From Adineta vaga (taxonomy: Eukaryota; Rotifera), in assembly GCA_021613535.1 (NCBI GenBank), contig CP075494.1:8370001-8434000 (forward strand): a DNA stretch of 64,000 nt, written 5' to 3'. The position numbers and the translations under genes were made by a program. Positions within the stretch are counted from its first letter, which is position 1; each line of letters begins with the position of its first letter. Shown one piece after another: positions 1 to 10,913 of the stretch. Under the pieces are notes generated by a model, which worked only from the letters and a program-made list of their open reading frames with translations, had not been told where the DNA came from and did not search any database.

Positions 1-1971
1 GTACAGACAAAGAGAGAAGAATTTTGCCCGCTGTGCTTCATGCACGTATAAACAATGAGTATCCTTACTAATCATTGGATATACAAGAGAAGAAGAAAAG
101 AAAAAAAGAAGGCAAGAAATAGAATATACTATAGTCATTACTCATTCGTTCTCTCTAGTGAGAAAACTAGAAGAAGAAGAAGAATAAGAAGGAAAGCGGT
201 CAGTCTACTACATATTGATACAGAGAAGGATTATTTTACTTCTGAATCTAATGCTACCAACATAACAACAATTCTTATCTATATATGTGTATAGAGAGAA
301 TTGGTTTAGTTCATTAAAATTTCGATTAAAGATAAATTTGTAATAGAAATAGATGGACAGTTCTAGACGACCTTTTTTTATGCAAAGTCTGATGTTGCTT
401 CGATCGAGTTAATCTTTTCTATCGACAAATGTAGTACTTCCGATTTGTGTTGATTGATTTATCGAATTAAAAGAATCGTTCTATTGTTAATAACAAGAAA
501 TAAACACTTGTTCGACAGTTTATCCTGATTATTATTATCATCATCATCATTCATAGATAATACAAAAGAAAATCTAATTCATAACAATCCTTTTTCTCTC
601 GAGTTCAATGTAAAATCATCTATATTATCTGTTATTTTATTTACCTGCATCATTATGTTTTGAAATATTATTATCTCGACTATTTAATATTGTATGAATA
701 ATATACACATGAATGAATGTTGCACAGAACCATTCATGTATGAGAGTCCAAAAAACACGCCAGACATTGCTCGAACTGTTAGCCATTATTGTTGCGTATG
801 AAATGATTGCTCACTAAACAATGATTCAAATGATTATATGATCAGTGAACTTTTTCTTTCGATAATCTCTCTTCTTCGATCGGATTAATGATGATTGTAT
901 GTTATGACAAAATCATATTGTTTTTTAATGAATCCACTGATTTGTCAATACAAATCTGAACGCGAAAGACCAATAAAACGATGATAGACGTCTCTATTCA
1001 AAAATTGACATTTTATCTCTCAAATAAACCATCAAATACTCAATTGAAGAACGAATGTTTCGTTTAGTATAAATATATGAAATGATTAAAAATCTTATAC
1101 TACAGTTATCTAAACAAATCTACTGAGAAAGTTAGTATATACTTTAACGATTTGACGAATTGTTCGCAAGATTCAAATCTGTCATTATCAGAAGAACTAA
1201 CATCAATACACTAACTGCTATGTTATACAAAATAATGACATGAAATCGAAAAGTATTTATAACTCGCGTCATATTTATTCTGTTCAATACAATATATCAT
1301 TATCATCTTCAATCAAACGATAGTGCCAGATGTTTCTCCGAGCAAGATACAACGATTATCACATATCAATATACAACCGATCATATTTTATTTAGATATT
1401 TTCAATATCTAGTAAAATTTCTCGTAATATGTGATAAATAACGTCAAGGGTCAATTTTTATGACTGTTCTGTTTTGTAAGAGAATAAAAACAGAAAAATA
1501 AGTTCGGATCCAGGCAATTTCCTATCGAGTAATTGAAGCGATGAATATCATAAGTTTGTATGCTGTTTGTCGTTATGTACAACGGCGTTTTGACGCAACG
1601 TACTTGGAAAATCTAATCAATATTAGCTGTTCTCTATTATATTAGGACTTTCCTAGTAAACTACAATTTATCTGGGTACATAAATAGTTGATTAATTATC
1701 AAAAAGTTTCACTATTCATTTCCATCTGTTGTTTTCAATATAATAATAATTGGAGAAATAACAAAGATATACAATTATCATCTAAACGACGCATTGTTTT
1801 TACGATCAGTCTATTTGACAGACAGAACTACGATGTCAAGAATTGTTTTTCTCAAGATACTTCCCTCGATAGATGATATATTTGGTAACAATCAATACAT
1901 TTCCTTTATTTTATAAAATAATACTTCAAAAAGAAGTTGTATCACAAGAGGAACAAAAAAAACAGACATTT
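1..1971. other. AT-rich intergenic region, no gene seen
   Basis: There are only short open frames of atypical composition, such as 55-294, which is K/R-rich from GAA/AAG repeats. None resembles a known family and none joins to a neighbour across plausible splice sites. Confidence 0.6.
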
Positions 1972-2559
1972 TCAGTTCTTCTTCGTTTTTTGTGCATAAA
2001 TCCATTTTGTATATGGCTCTTCGAATAGTAATGCAATTTGATAGACAATATAAATTTCAAGAGTTAGTAGAATACCAACTGGTGATAAGTAATACAATGT
2101 CATGGCAATAAATGATAATGTTGAACCAACATACATTGGATTATTTAATACATTGAATGGAAAACTTGTGACTGGAGCATCCATAAGTATTCCACAGTAA
2201 TCACCTAGAAATGTTCCTGTTATACCTAATTTATAAAATGATGATAGAACAAATAATTGTCCAAGAAGAAATAATCCAATAGAAATGATTTGTATTAGTG
2301 GAAAATACTCATTCGGTATGATTAATTTCGGTTGATTTTGTATTGTTTTTCGAATTAAATAATCTCGATAGGATGAAAATGAAAATATCCATATAGTTAA
2401 TAAATAACATGTTAAATATCGTACATATTTCGGTGTAGTTTTAGGTAAAAATTTATGAAGTAAACGTGCAAGAATATTCCATATTAATGGACAGAATATG
2501 ATTATACAGCATGTATAATGCAAATGAGAATCATTAAAATTAATGGATAAAATGGACAT
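1972..2559 (-). CDS. PEMT: Phosphatidylethanolamine N-methyltransferase
   Basis: Intronless gene for 195 residues, close to the about 199 of animal PEMT. The enzyme makes phosphatidylcholine by three S-adenosylmethionine-dependent methylations of phosphatidylethanolamine in the ER membrane. Several hydrophobic segments are visible. The SAM-binding/catalytic region is well conserved: GITGTFLGDYCGILM is followed by FPFNVLNNPMYVGST, and near the C-terminus an FEEPYTKWIY stretch matches the family's EEP motif. The ATG at 2559 puts the first helix (PLIWNILAR, matching PLYWNVVAR) at the usual distance. An in-frame upstream ATG at 2604 would add 15 residues. Family assignment is by recall of conserved motifs and is strong. 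Confidence 0.9.
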   Translation of the reverse strand: MSILSINFNDSHLHYTCCIIIFCPLIWNILARLLHKFLPKTTPKYVRYLTCYLLTIWIFSFSSYRDYLIRKTIQNQPKLIIPNEYFPLIQIISIGLFLLGQLFVLSSFYKLGITGTFLGDYCGILMDAPVTSFPFNVLNNPMYVGSTLSFIAMTLYYLSPVGILLTLEIYIVYQIALLFEEPYTKWIYAQKTKKN

Positions 2560-2604
2560 TGTATTCGAGAAAAAGATTTCGTTTTTTTTTGTATATGATT
2601 TCAT

Positions 2605-3744
2605 GTTTATTCAAGTTAAAGATAGAGAGTTTGATAAGGGTATACTATGGATCCAATCAGGTAATCTATGGTCCGAAGATTCGAAAAGATATCCTCAGTG
2701 TTGTTTTAAGAAAATATAATGATTTATACCGATGTTTTTGATTGATAATATGTTCTTGTATCATTATATCATATCTATTCATGATTTCTTTATAAAAACA
2801 TTCATTCTTTTCTTTCAATGCAATAGTCTTTATTTTGTCGATAGATTGTAATCGTACTTGTCAAAAGAAAAATGACTTCAATAGCGTTTCGATGATAAGA
2901 TCAATTTTTCTTTGCTTTATTCATGCTCATCGAACGGTATCCGTCTAATAATATATGATTTATATTATTACATATGCAAAGTAAAGGTGCAATCAACAAA
3001 CTAGATTGCATGTCTTTTTTTTCCAATGCATCGAGTCCTTTATTGATACGTGTATATTAAAATAAATTAAACGAAAATTTACAGGCAATTGATTCAGTAT
3101 ATATGGAACTAATTTGACCAATAATATGTACAGATTAATTGATTTAATCGATTGATGACTAGGGAAGATATTTTCTTGGCATTGATTGTTGTTTACGAGC
3201 TTTTCTGTTTTTGTCCTCGAAAGCCTTCTAATAGGAATGATCAATTATTTTTCTTTTTGTCTGATATTTTCGTTGTGTATTGCATTACATTTGTTATGGT
3301 ATAAGTTGAATAATTGTCTGCTCATTTCTCCTTGTCATCATAGAAGAACACATTTCATACATGTACATCACTTGTTGTCTATATATTCATTAATTATATT
3401 AGTTACTTGACACGAGTACACAAAGATATCATTCATCATTGAAAAAAATTGTCTCGATTGTTTTTTGTGTATTTTTCTTTTTGCACACACACACACATAG
3501 AATGTTGAGCGTCCACTTTTGATATAGGTAATTATACCTTAACATCAATCGATTATTTATTCTTTCTTATTTTCATTGTAATCTGTTCTTGCTTTTTGTA
3601 TTTTATTCTTTTTTCTTGCTCGTTCTTTCTGATCATTTTTGTCCTCCTACGTTCTCACTAATAAGTCATACTATATAACTCACCACAAACCACAAATTAT
3701 ATTGTGTTGTCTCTTAAATAATTTTTAGATACAAGTAAATAATC
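2605..3744. other. Intergenic region with short CA repeat
   Basis: No supported gene. A short (CA)n run lies at about 3485-3498. A pyrimidine tract ending in TTTTTAG at about 3721-3729 sits 16 nt before the next ATG and could be a trans-splice or 5' UTR acceptor for the 3745 gene. Confidence 0.5.
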
Positions 3745-4431
3745 ATGGCAGCTGTTCTCAATCCTTATAATGCATTTACAGGTTTTCAACAACAATCTTT
3801 TTATTCAGGATTTCCTTTGAATTTTTCAACAGCACCTGTTGCAAATAGATTCTATGCACCACCACAGTTTCCTATCTATTCACAACCACCACCGATGACA
3901 GCATATCCATCGGAATCAGCCCGTGGATATCCTCAACAACAACAACAGGCACCATGTCAAGCACAACAGGTACCATGCCAAGCACGACAGACATCATACC
4001 AAGCACAAGGCGCATCACGTCAACCACAACAAGCACCAATGCATCCTCAACAGGCGCCATTACCACTTCGTCAACAAAACACAATACGATCTCAAAATGT
4101 GCCAATGCCTCCACCACCACCACCACAATCGGTACCATCACAAGAGAGAACAGTTGAATACGTAGATGCAGATCCAAGTATATTTCGTCGTCGTCAACCA
4201 CGTATTATTCGACAAGTAATCAAGTTACCAACGCCAGAACCAATCTATCGTCAAGTAAGACATCGTTTGCCAACACCTGAACGTGAAGTTATTCAACGAA
4301 CGATAATAAAGAAAGCAAATGGTGATGTCGTTGTCAGACAACAACAACCATCAAGACCTAGAACCGAAAGTCGAACGGAAAATACTTCATCACGTCATTC
4401 AACACGTCATCGACATGTTTATACTGATTAA
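3745..4431 (+). CDS. Gln/Pro-rich low-complexity protein, unknown function
   Basis: Single-exon frame of 228 residues. Residues 1-60 are aromatic and proline-rich. Residues 60-135 are built of QQ/QAP repeats and end in a poly-proline run (PPPPPPP). The basic C-terminal third holds two related LPTPE-containing units (VIKLPTPEPIYRQV and RHRLPTPEREV) followed by IIKKANGDVVVRQ. The organised C-terminal repeat and clean start and stop argue for a real gene. Open frames on the other strand and in other frames here are shadows of the CAA/CCA repeats. No signal peptide or membrane helix is seen. I do not recognise the family. Confidence 0.7.
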   Translation: MAAVLNPYNAFTGFQQQSFYSGFPLNFSTAPVANRFYAPPQFPIYSQPPPMTAYPSESARGYPQQQQQAPCQAQQVPCQARQTSYQAQGASRQPQQAPMHPQQAPLPLRQQNTIRSQNVPMPPPPPPQSVPSQERTVEYVDADPSIFRRRQPRIIRQVIKLPTPEPIYRQVRHRLPTPEREVIQRTIIKKANGDVVVRQQQPSRPRTESRTENTSSRHSTRHRHVYTD

Positions 4432-5513
4432 GACTTATCTTAATCAAGTTCGAAGATCGATTGAAAAAATACTATTCGTTCTTCATTTAATTAATTATTT
4501 ATTTTTCGCTTTTATCTTAGACACTTTATTTATTGTCACACTTTTTTTTTCTAATTGTCTCTTTTAAACCGGAATTGTCATAAATAGATAGAATATAAAT
4601 CATAACATGTCTATCAGTCAATTTTTTTTTCTACTTAAATTTAATTATTTCAAATCATGCATATAGATACCTTTAGATAGCAAAATTTTCTACTGCTATC
4701 ACATAATGGATAATATTATTTACTAATCAATCGGAACTATTGATATGGTCGACGAGCATTTGATTTCATTGTGACAATAACATAGACACTGTATTGTGAC
4801 CTCAGAATCAATTATTGTTTTGATAATGATCTCTGTCTGTATGTATAAAGAATCTCAAGGTGTATAAGAATAAGGTTAACAAATTTAGGTGGACTACATA
4901 ATTGCATTGTAATTTATTGCAATTGAACTACGTATTTTTGTTCGTTTTCTTCCTATCTTTGTTCACAAACATAAGAGAAGGATAATCTGATGTTGCTTTG
5001 ATTGATTTTTAGAGTCAATATTTTAGTTGAATCATTGACATCAATTTACAAAATCTAAGTTTTGAGACATATAAAAAACAGTCATGTATGATAGAAATAC
5101 AGGTGTATTCTGTTCACTGCTCGCCCACACTCTCAAGTTTATCTTTAAAATATCATTGGTTAATCTTTTAAGAAAAATCGGATTGTATTTATCTGTTCGG
5201 TTTTTTCCTTTCATTTCCTATCTACGATAACATACAAAATAAATGAGTAATGATTGAAAGATCAATGACGTCATATATTCTCTTTTGCATTACACGTAAA
5301 CGTACTTAAAACATACATTTCCTAATTCAGTTATATTGTGTATTCTCTTACCTAATAAAATCTTACTGGATATCTTCGAATATTTATCTATGATCGAACT
5401 TTTTCATAGCTTTGACAAATCTCAATTCACATTTTAATTATCTACCAACAATTTTTTAAATGATGCTAAATTTAGTTTCTTTATCCATATAAATATATGA
5501 GCTTAAGTATCAA
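4432..5513. other. Intergenic, no gene seen
   Basis: AT-rich sequence with only short open frames. A TTTAG near 5485 upstream of the 5514 frame could be a splice acceptor, but no upstream exon could be identified. Confidence 0.5.
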
Positions 5514-6053
5514 ATGACATTAATGGCAATATCACATTATGATAAGGATATGGAAGAAGAATTCAATGAATTAGTTGATTCATTTCGAACAAACTTTGGG
5601 ATTGATGAATATCAATGGTCTATCAGTTGTGATTGTTTATATTCAAATCTATACTATCGTTTTATTCTGAAGACGTTACCAGATGTTTTAGAAAATGAAC
5701 ATAGAGCAGTTGTGAAATCGATTCGATCTCATCCTGGTTTTAATCAAAATAAAATATTTGAATTGTCTTTTCCAACTGATGAACGATTTCTTACAATCGA
5801 TTCGACTTTTGAGCGACTCACTTCCCTCACAGTTCTTCATTCTAACAATCAACATATTGATCATATATCATCACAACTACAACTACTACTTGATAGTTCA
5901 CCTCGTCTCTATTCATTAATTTTTCGTACGGAATCAGTGTATCGCTTAGAAGTACCACTGACGAACTTAACAAGTAAATCAATTCATCAAAAACATAACT
6001 TTCTTTTTGTTTGGTTTTGTCGATATTTTTTGATTTTTCTTGTTTTTATTTGA
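5514..6053 (+). pseudogene. F-box/LRR-like gene fragment
   Basis: Open frame of 179 codons. The middle carries LRR-like text of the kind seen in F-box/LRR proteins (RLTSLTVLH, LLLDSSPRLYSLIF), preceded by an acidic helical stretch. No F-box is seen before it. After the SVYRLEVPLTNLTS stretch the frame becomes a hydrophobic, intron-like tail behind a possible donor (AAGTAAAT at about 5971), and no continuing exon was found in the next 400 bp. I read it as a truncated copy. A short functional gene or one with distant exons remains possible. Confidence 0.4.
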
Positions 6054-6468
6054 TTACTGTATGTTCTGAAGTAGATGAGTAATTTTTAAAAGTATTAGAG
6101 CAAACGAGTAAAACAGAAGAGAAGTCTCTAGTTGAAACATCGGTATACATAGCAAAGATTTTATATTGAAATTGAAATTTGTCGTATTTCTTTAGTGAAC
6201 GCATCGGGCGAATTCATCAAAAAAATGCAAATCACTTTTAGGATTTTGTCTTGAATAATTTCGCGCAAACTTTTCATCAGTAACCTATTTTTTTGTATAT
6301 AAAAATATTTGTCTTTAGTCTTGTTAACATTCTTCGTTATGTATTAATAAAATAAAGGAATACGCCGGCAGAAAAGAAATATATAGGGATTTATTCTCAA
6401 GATTGAAGCCATGTGTTTCTTTAAAAAGTTCAGTCAAGAAAAGCGAGATACTCGAGGTAAAAATAGAG
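6054..6468. other. Intergenic, no gene seen
   Basis: Short AT-rich spacer between the F-box-like fragment and the convergent NHL gene. An AATAAAATAAA stretch at about 6345-6356 could be a poly(A) signal. Confidence 0.45.
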
Positions 6469-7951
6469 TCAACCAATACGATTGAATTTTATAACTCGAT
6501 AATTGTTTGGATCTGTGACATATAAATTGCGATTGGAATCCAATGCAATGCCGGTAGGATAGGAGAACTGAGATCCTGCAATAATTCGACCACTTGAACC
6601 CGGCGAGTTTGAACAAAATAAGACAATGCGACGATTGCTGGAATCCGATACGTAGATATTGCCTTGTGAATCACGTTTCACGTCTTGTGGATAGGAAAAT
6701 AAATACTCTGTGGAACCATATGTATTATTAGCTCCGAGTAATATTGCTCCATTCGTAGCCCCTATTTGCCATGCAACAATTGTGTGTGCATTATAATTGG
6801 TAATATACATTGTATTCGTTGTTATATCTACGGTGAAGCCATAAGGATAGTAGAGTTGTGATGTTGAAAGGCCACAACTTTGATCACCTGCCAATATAGT
6901 GCCAGCTGTAGATGTTGGCGTCCACATTCGTACAACACAGTTATATGTATAACTGGCATATACGTTTTTGTTTGTATCAACAAAAAGCCCCAAGACACTA
7001 CCTAGACCATTTGAACCTGGAAGTTGTGTACTAGTCAATGCACCTATTGCCCATACGCGAATACCAATACTATCAGCAATATAGAGGTTTCCATTTGAAT
7101 CACCAGTAATTGCTGTAGGATAAGAGAGTAAACTATTATTACTTCCCAGAAAACCTGAAACACCTGCAATAGTAGTCCCAGACACAGCATTTGGTAGCCA
7201 CTGTTGAACACGATGATTATTGTAATCAGCTATGTACATCGCATTATTCGGATCAACATAGATAGCTATCTGATACCCGAATTGATTCGCTGCGTTACCA
7301 TATGATCCATTGCCTGCGACCATCACACCAACTCGTTCCCACTGTAATGAACTACCTAAATGGCAATCAATAGATACACGCCGATTCTTAACAAAATCGA
7401 CGCTATGATAAATATTTACATGCTGAATTTGTCGCTGTCGTTGAAGATGAGGGCCCTATGCATAAAATAATCATCATATATAAATAGCATAGTTATTTTC
7501 GACTTAGTAACGTACTCGACAAAAGAACTCCCAAGCAGTGCCTGTTGATATAGCAGCAATACCTAAGCCGACTAGCAGACCGATTAGACGATTCTTCCAT
7601 GCTAATGTAAAACAACTTTTCCTAAACGAAAAGAAACGAAAAATGCTTACTATTGCTTCAATATTAAACTAACATTTTTGCGTAAGCTCTATATTTGTTC
7701 GATTTCTCTTCTGATATAGATGGTGGCAGCCATGCATTGGAATTAGCAGTAGTCGTACTTGGTGAATGGAGAAGATTGGCTGGACTAACTTGTTGACGAC
7801 TAGGTCGTTCTTGATCATTCGCTGCACGTGTTAGTATCCGACTAAACCGAGGATCAATTGATGCACTAATAGGTATCGATATTTCAGATGGACGAGTCAT
7901 TTGACTCGCTTGAAGAGCATATTGTTCACACAATATACTACCACGATACAT
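6469..7951 (-). CDS. Type II membrane protein with NHL-repeat propeller
   Basis: Three exons fit in phase: 7951-7674, 7621-7516 and 7455-6469, giving 456 residues. Residues 1-92 are a polar, probably cytoplasmic tail. Exon 2 encodes one membrane helix (LIGLLVGLGIAAISTGTAW). A Gln/Arg-rich stalk with a Cys follows. Exon 3 holds six NHL-type repeats, each with a VD/LD-x-N-x-x-YIAD/YVSD core, which would make a six-bladed beta-propeller outside the cell. The exon 1/2 junction restores a Met codon (AT|G). NHL propellers usually bind protein or RNA; the ligand here is unknown. The start at 7951 is the first ATG, and the frame stays open a little further upstream. Confidence 0.82.
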
Positions 7952-9005
7952 TGAAATACGATTTAAGTTTGTCTTCCAAAAAAATAAAATAATAACACAT
8001 TGAGAGGTGTGTATTCTTATTTATACCAGTGTATTTTTATATACTCATTGGAATGCAGATTTCTCGTTTATTTACGAAATCTTTCCAGTGAATTTAGACA
8101 AGAACAAACCATATTAAATTAAATAATTCATTGTATTGTGAAATTCGATGAAAATTTTAGTTGTCTGAATATGTCTTCTTTTATTATCATATTTTTATAT
8201 TATTACTATTTGCAATCGTGCTTAATACACATGCGAAATACTGATTGATTTCAAAATTTCCTAGAGGTCGCTCTTATCCATCAGGTTTATATTGATGCAT
8301 TCCGATTGGTGAGTCAATGACGTGTAAGATAATAAAAAAAAACGATAATAATTATAATGTTTTTCGTTATTCGTTAGACGAAAAAAAGGGCAGAAACTGT
8401 TGCCTTTTTGTTCTTTTAGAACGACTGATACCGATCTATATTTTATTATAATTACTATCATTTAGTTAGTATGAAGAATTTTTCTCTTTCCATTCTCAAA
8501 TAATTGTGTCTATTCTTACTTTTCAACTGACACATCTGAAAGTAAGAACGATTTCATTTTAAATCTCACAAGAAATTGTGATTCATTAATAGTCGATTTA
8601 TTTCTACATGACATTGAACTCATTCTGTGATAGTATATAGCAGAGATATTTATTTTCTTTCATTTAGTTTCTCGATTCATACAAATCATTTCTACAAAAA
8701 CAAGCTTTCAATTATACAGAACAGGAAATTGATGACGATGAAAAGACTACGTTTACATAACCATAAGTCAAACAAGCACTTTCTACCATATCAATGAATC
8801 TATAGAAAGCATCAGTCATAGAATTGAATGGAAAGATATTGATTAGAATACTTCTCGTTTGTACATTGGTTGAAATCTCTCAATGTTTATTTTCATTGTT
8901 CTTATCTTTATATCTTGAATGACGATGAAGATTTTTTTCTTTTTCTTTCGTTTGCTTATTCACAACATTTGTTTTCTATTTTAGATTTTTACTTTGTGAA
9001 ATAAA
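7952..9005. other. Intergenic region between divergent genes
   Basis: This holds the promoters of the NHL gene (-) and the ribonuclease kappa gene (+). A pyrimidine-rich tract ending in TTTTAG at about 8974-8983, 22 nt before the RNASEK ATG, is a good trans-splice or 5' UTR acceptor. No gene was found. Confidence 0.5.
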
Positions 9006-9410
9006 ATGAAGTGGCCACTTTGCGGACCCAAATTATCCTTATGTTGTTCAATTATATCAGTATGGGGTGTCATTCAATTTGCTCTAATGGGAATATTCTT
9101 CTTTGTTAAAGCGGCACCTTTATTAGAAGATTTTGAATTCGATGGCAAAAATGAAACAGATATAAATAAATTCAATGAAAAACTTGAAACAGCTTTTCAT
9201 CAACGTGCTTATAATTGTTGGATTGCAGCTTTTCTCTATATTGCTTTATTAGTCTTTGCTGGTATGCAATTTATGACAAATTTAAAGAAATCTTCACGAA
9301 CTAATATTCCAACGTCAATCACATCGCCATTTGCTGGTGTGACAACGGAACATGATGGTTGTAATTCACAATATGGAGTACAATTTCCTAATAATCAAAG
9401 TGAAACATAA
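9006..9410 (+). CDS. RNASEK: Ribonuclease kappa
   Basis: Single-exon gene of 134 residues. The N-terminus (CGPKLSLCCSIISVWGVIQF, then LMGIFFFVKAAPLLEDFEF) and the second helix (RAYNCWIAAFLYIALLVFAG) match animal RNASEK, a small two-pass membrane protein associated with the V-ATPase and endocytosis. The usual protein is about 98 residues. Here a hydrophilic Thr/Asn-rich tail of about 35 residues follows the second helix. Cytosolic or luminal placement of this tail is not resolved. Confidence 0.88.
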   Translation: MKWPLCGPKLSLCCSIISVWGVIQFALMGIFFFVKAAPLLEDFEFDGKNETDINKFNEKLETAFHQRAYNCWIAAFLYIALLVFAGMQFMTNLKKSSRTNIPTSITSPFAGVTTEHDGCNSQYGVQFPNNQSET

Positions 9411-9817
9411 GATTTTTAATACACAGTGACAATTCTTGATAATACTTATTTTTTTTTCTTTCGCTTTTTATTTATATGTGACGGTGCTGGGGAGAGATGA
9501 TATTCTTGTGCTTGTATAACTTCAAACAAAAAAAATCGATATAAAGCATTTATTAAAAGAAACGATTTCGTATAATCATTTACTCAACAGTCTTGACTTG
9601 ATCGAGTATATCATCACTTTGTATATTCATTCGTTACGTATGAAATATACTTAACAAATTCTTTCAGTCTTTCATTAATTGAAAATATATCCTATATCAT
9701 ATTGATTAGGTAGAAATGATTTTGGAACATTTAATAAATGTATCAATTTAATTTGTGAACGTAAAATTCTGATCTAAAGATTCATTTTCCGTTCACTTTA
9801 ACAAATGAATCGAAATC

Positions 9818-10109
9818 TATGGATTAGAATCAAAATTCTGTGCTCTTTCTGTATATGAGCTTAGAACTTTTGTATCTATTTTTTGTTTGCACGTAGCAAA
9901 GAAACCTTTAAAAGACTTGAAAAATTTGTTTGGTACAATGAACTCGACTCTGCATAAGTATGGTGTACGACAGTTCTTAGCATTTTTCTAAACGGAAATA
10001 TACTGGCTAGAAGAAAAAGCTGTTTTTGCGACTACTCTCGCACAAAAATAGATACGAAATTTCTAAGCTTATATTTAGAAAGAGCACAGAATTTGGATTC
10101 TACTCCATA
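9818..10109. repeat. Long inverted repeat (foldback/MITE-like element)
   Basis: The arms 9818-9885 and 10043-10109 are reverse complements over about 67 bp with roughly eight mismatches. Both contain the core AATTCTGTGCTCTTTCT on opposite strands. The central 157 bp has no open frame. I see no clear target-site duplication. It could be a non-autonomous DNA transposon or a solitary foldback sequence. Confidence 0.75.
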
Positions 10110-10119
10110 AACTCTGACT

Positions 10120-10395
10120 CAGAGTTGGAACAGGTCCGACCGGACCGGACAAGACAAGACAAGACCGGATGAAAATGCAAACCGGCGAGGGTGAAACCGG
10201 ATTTGTACCATTTTGTTATATTGAAATTTATGCTCCTATTTACAGTTTTTACGATTCAAACCTTGACAGATTTCATTACTATCTCAGTGGATAAAACCTG
10301 GTATACATGAATGATTTTGCTGGATGTTTGGTAGTTTGGCGTCAAAAATAAACCGGCCGGACCGGATGAAAAAAATTTGTCCGGTTCCAACTCTG
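10120..10395. mobile_element. hAT-like MITE, 276 bp
   Basis: The ends are inverted: CAGAGTTGGAAC at the left and GTTCCAACTCTG at the right, with GTCCG/CGGAC continuing inside. The flanking 8-mers CTCTGACT (10112-10119) and CTTTGACT (10396-10403) match at 7 of 8 positions. CAG...CTG ends with an 8-bp target duplication are typical of hAT elements. The interior is GC-richer than its surroundings, with repeated ACCGGA/CCGGACC motifs, and encodes no transposase. Confidence 0.78.
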
Positions 10396-10913
10396 CTTTG
10401 ACTCGTCTGAAGTATTTTTCTAAATGGGCATATTATCCTAAAACTTTCAATCTACTCGTTGAGCATGATTATCATCGATTATAAAATAAAACATGTCTGT
10501 AATCTAAAATAAGTGTCGACTGATAATAATTTTACTAAGGATATTAAGCACGCATACAATATGAGAAGGTTCATAATTATTTTTCCTTGTAAGAAAATGA
10601 ACAGATAGCTTATAAACTATTATAAAAAACATTCTGAAAAGAATAATTTTGATTGTTAAAGATTGCTACTTTTTGATACTAGTCACAACATGCTATGTAA
10701 CCCAATAGATATTATAATATGCGATTTTTTTCTTCAAGATGTGCATACTCATATTGAAACTTGAAGAGCACTTATTTTTAATTGTTAACATATGAGAATA
10801 GAAAAGTGTAAAGAAACGAACTATACGAACTTTTTTCTTTCATTATCTAAAGAATATTTTCTTCCAAAGTTTTCATTTCTACTGTAAAAAATAAGATTTT
10901 GTAGAGAGATAAT

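Larger units (their letters stand above)
9411..10913. other. Intergenic region with two mobile-element-like repeats
   Basis: Contains the foldback repeat (9818-10109) and the MITE (10120-10395) listed separately. The rest is AT-rich sequence without a supportable gene. Confidence 0.6.

Noticed and set aside
1688-1876. 62-codon frame upstream of PEMT
   Set aside because: Starts with a non-ATG codon, has AT-biased composition and resembles nothing known.
3872-4201. 109-codon minus-strand frame rich in Val/Met over the Q/P-rich gene
   Set aside because: It is the mirror of CAA/CCA codon repeats on the plus strand and shows no independent features. The plus-strand frames 3923-4165 and 3954-4157 are rejected for the same reason.
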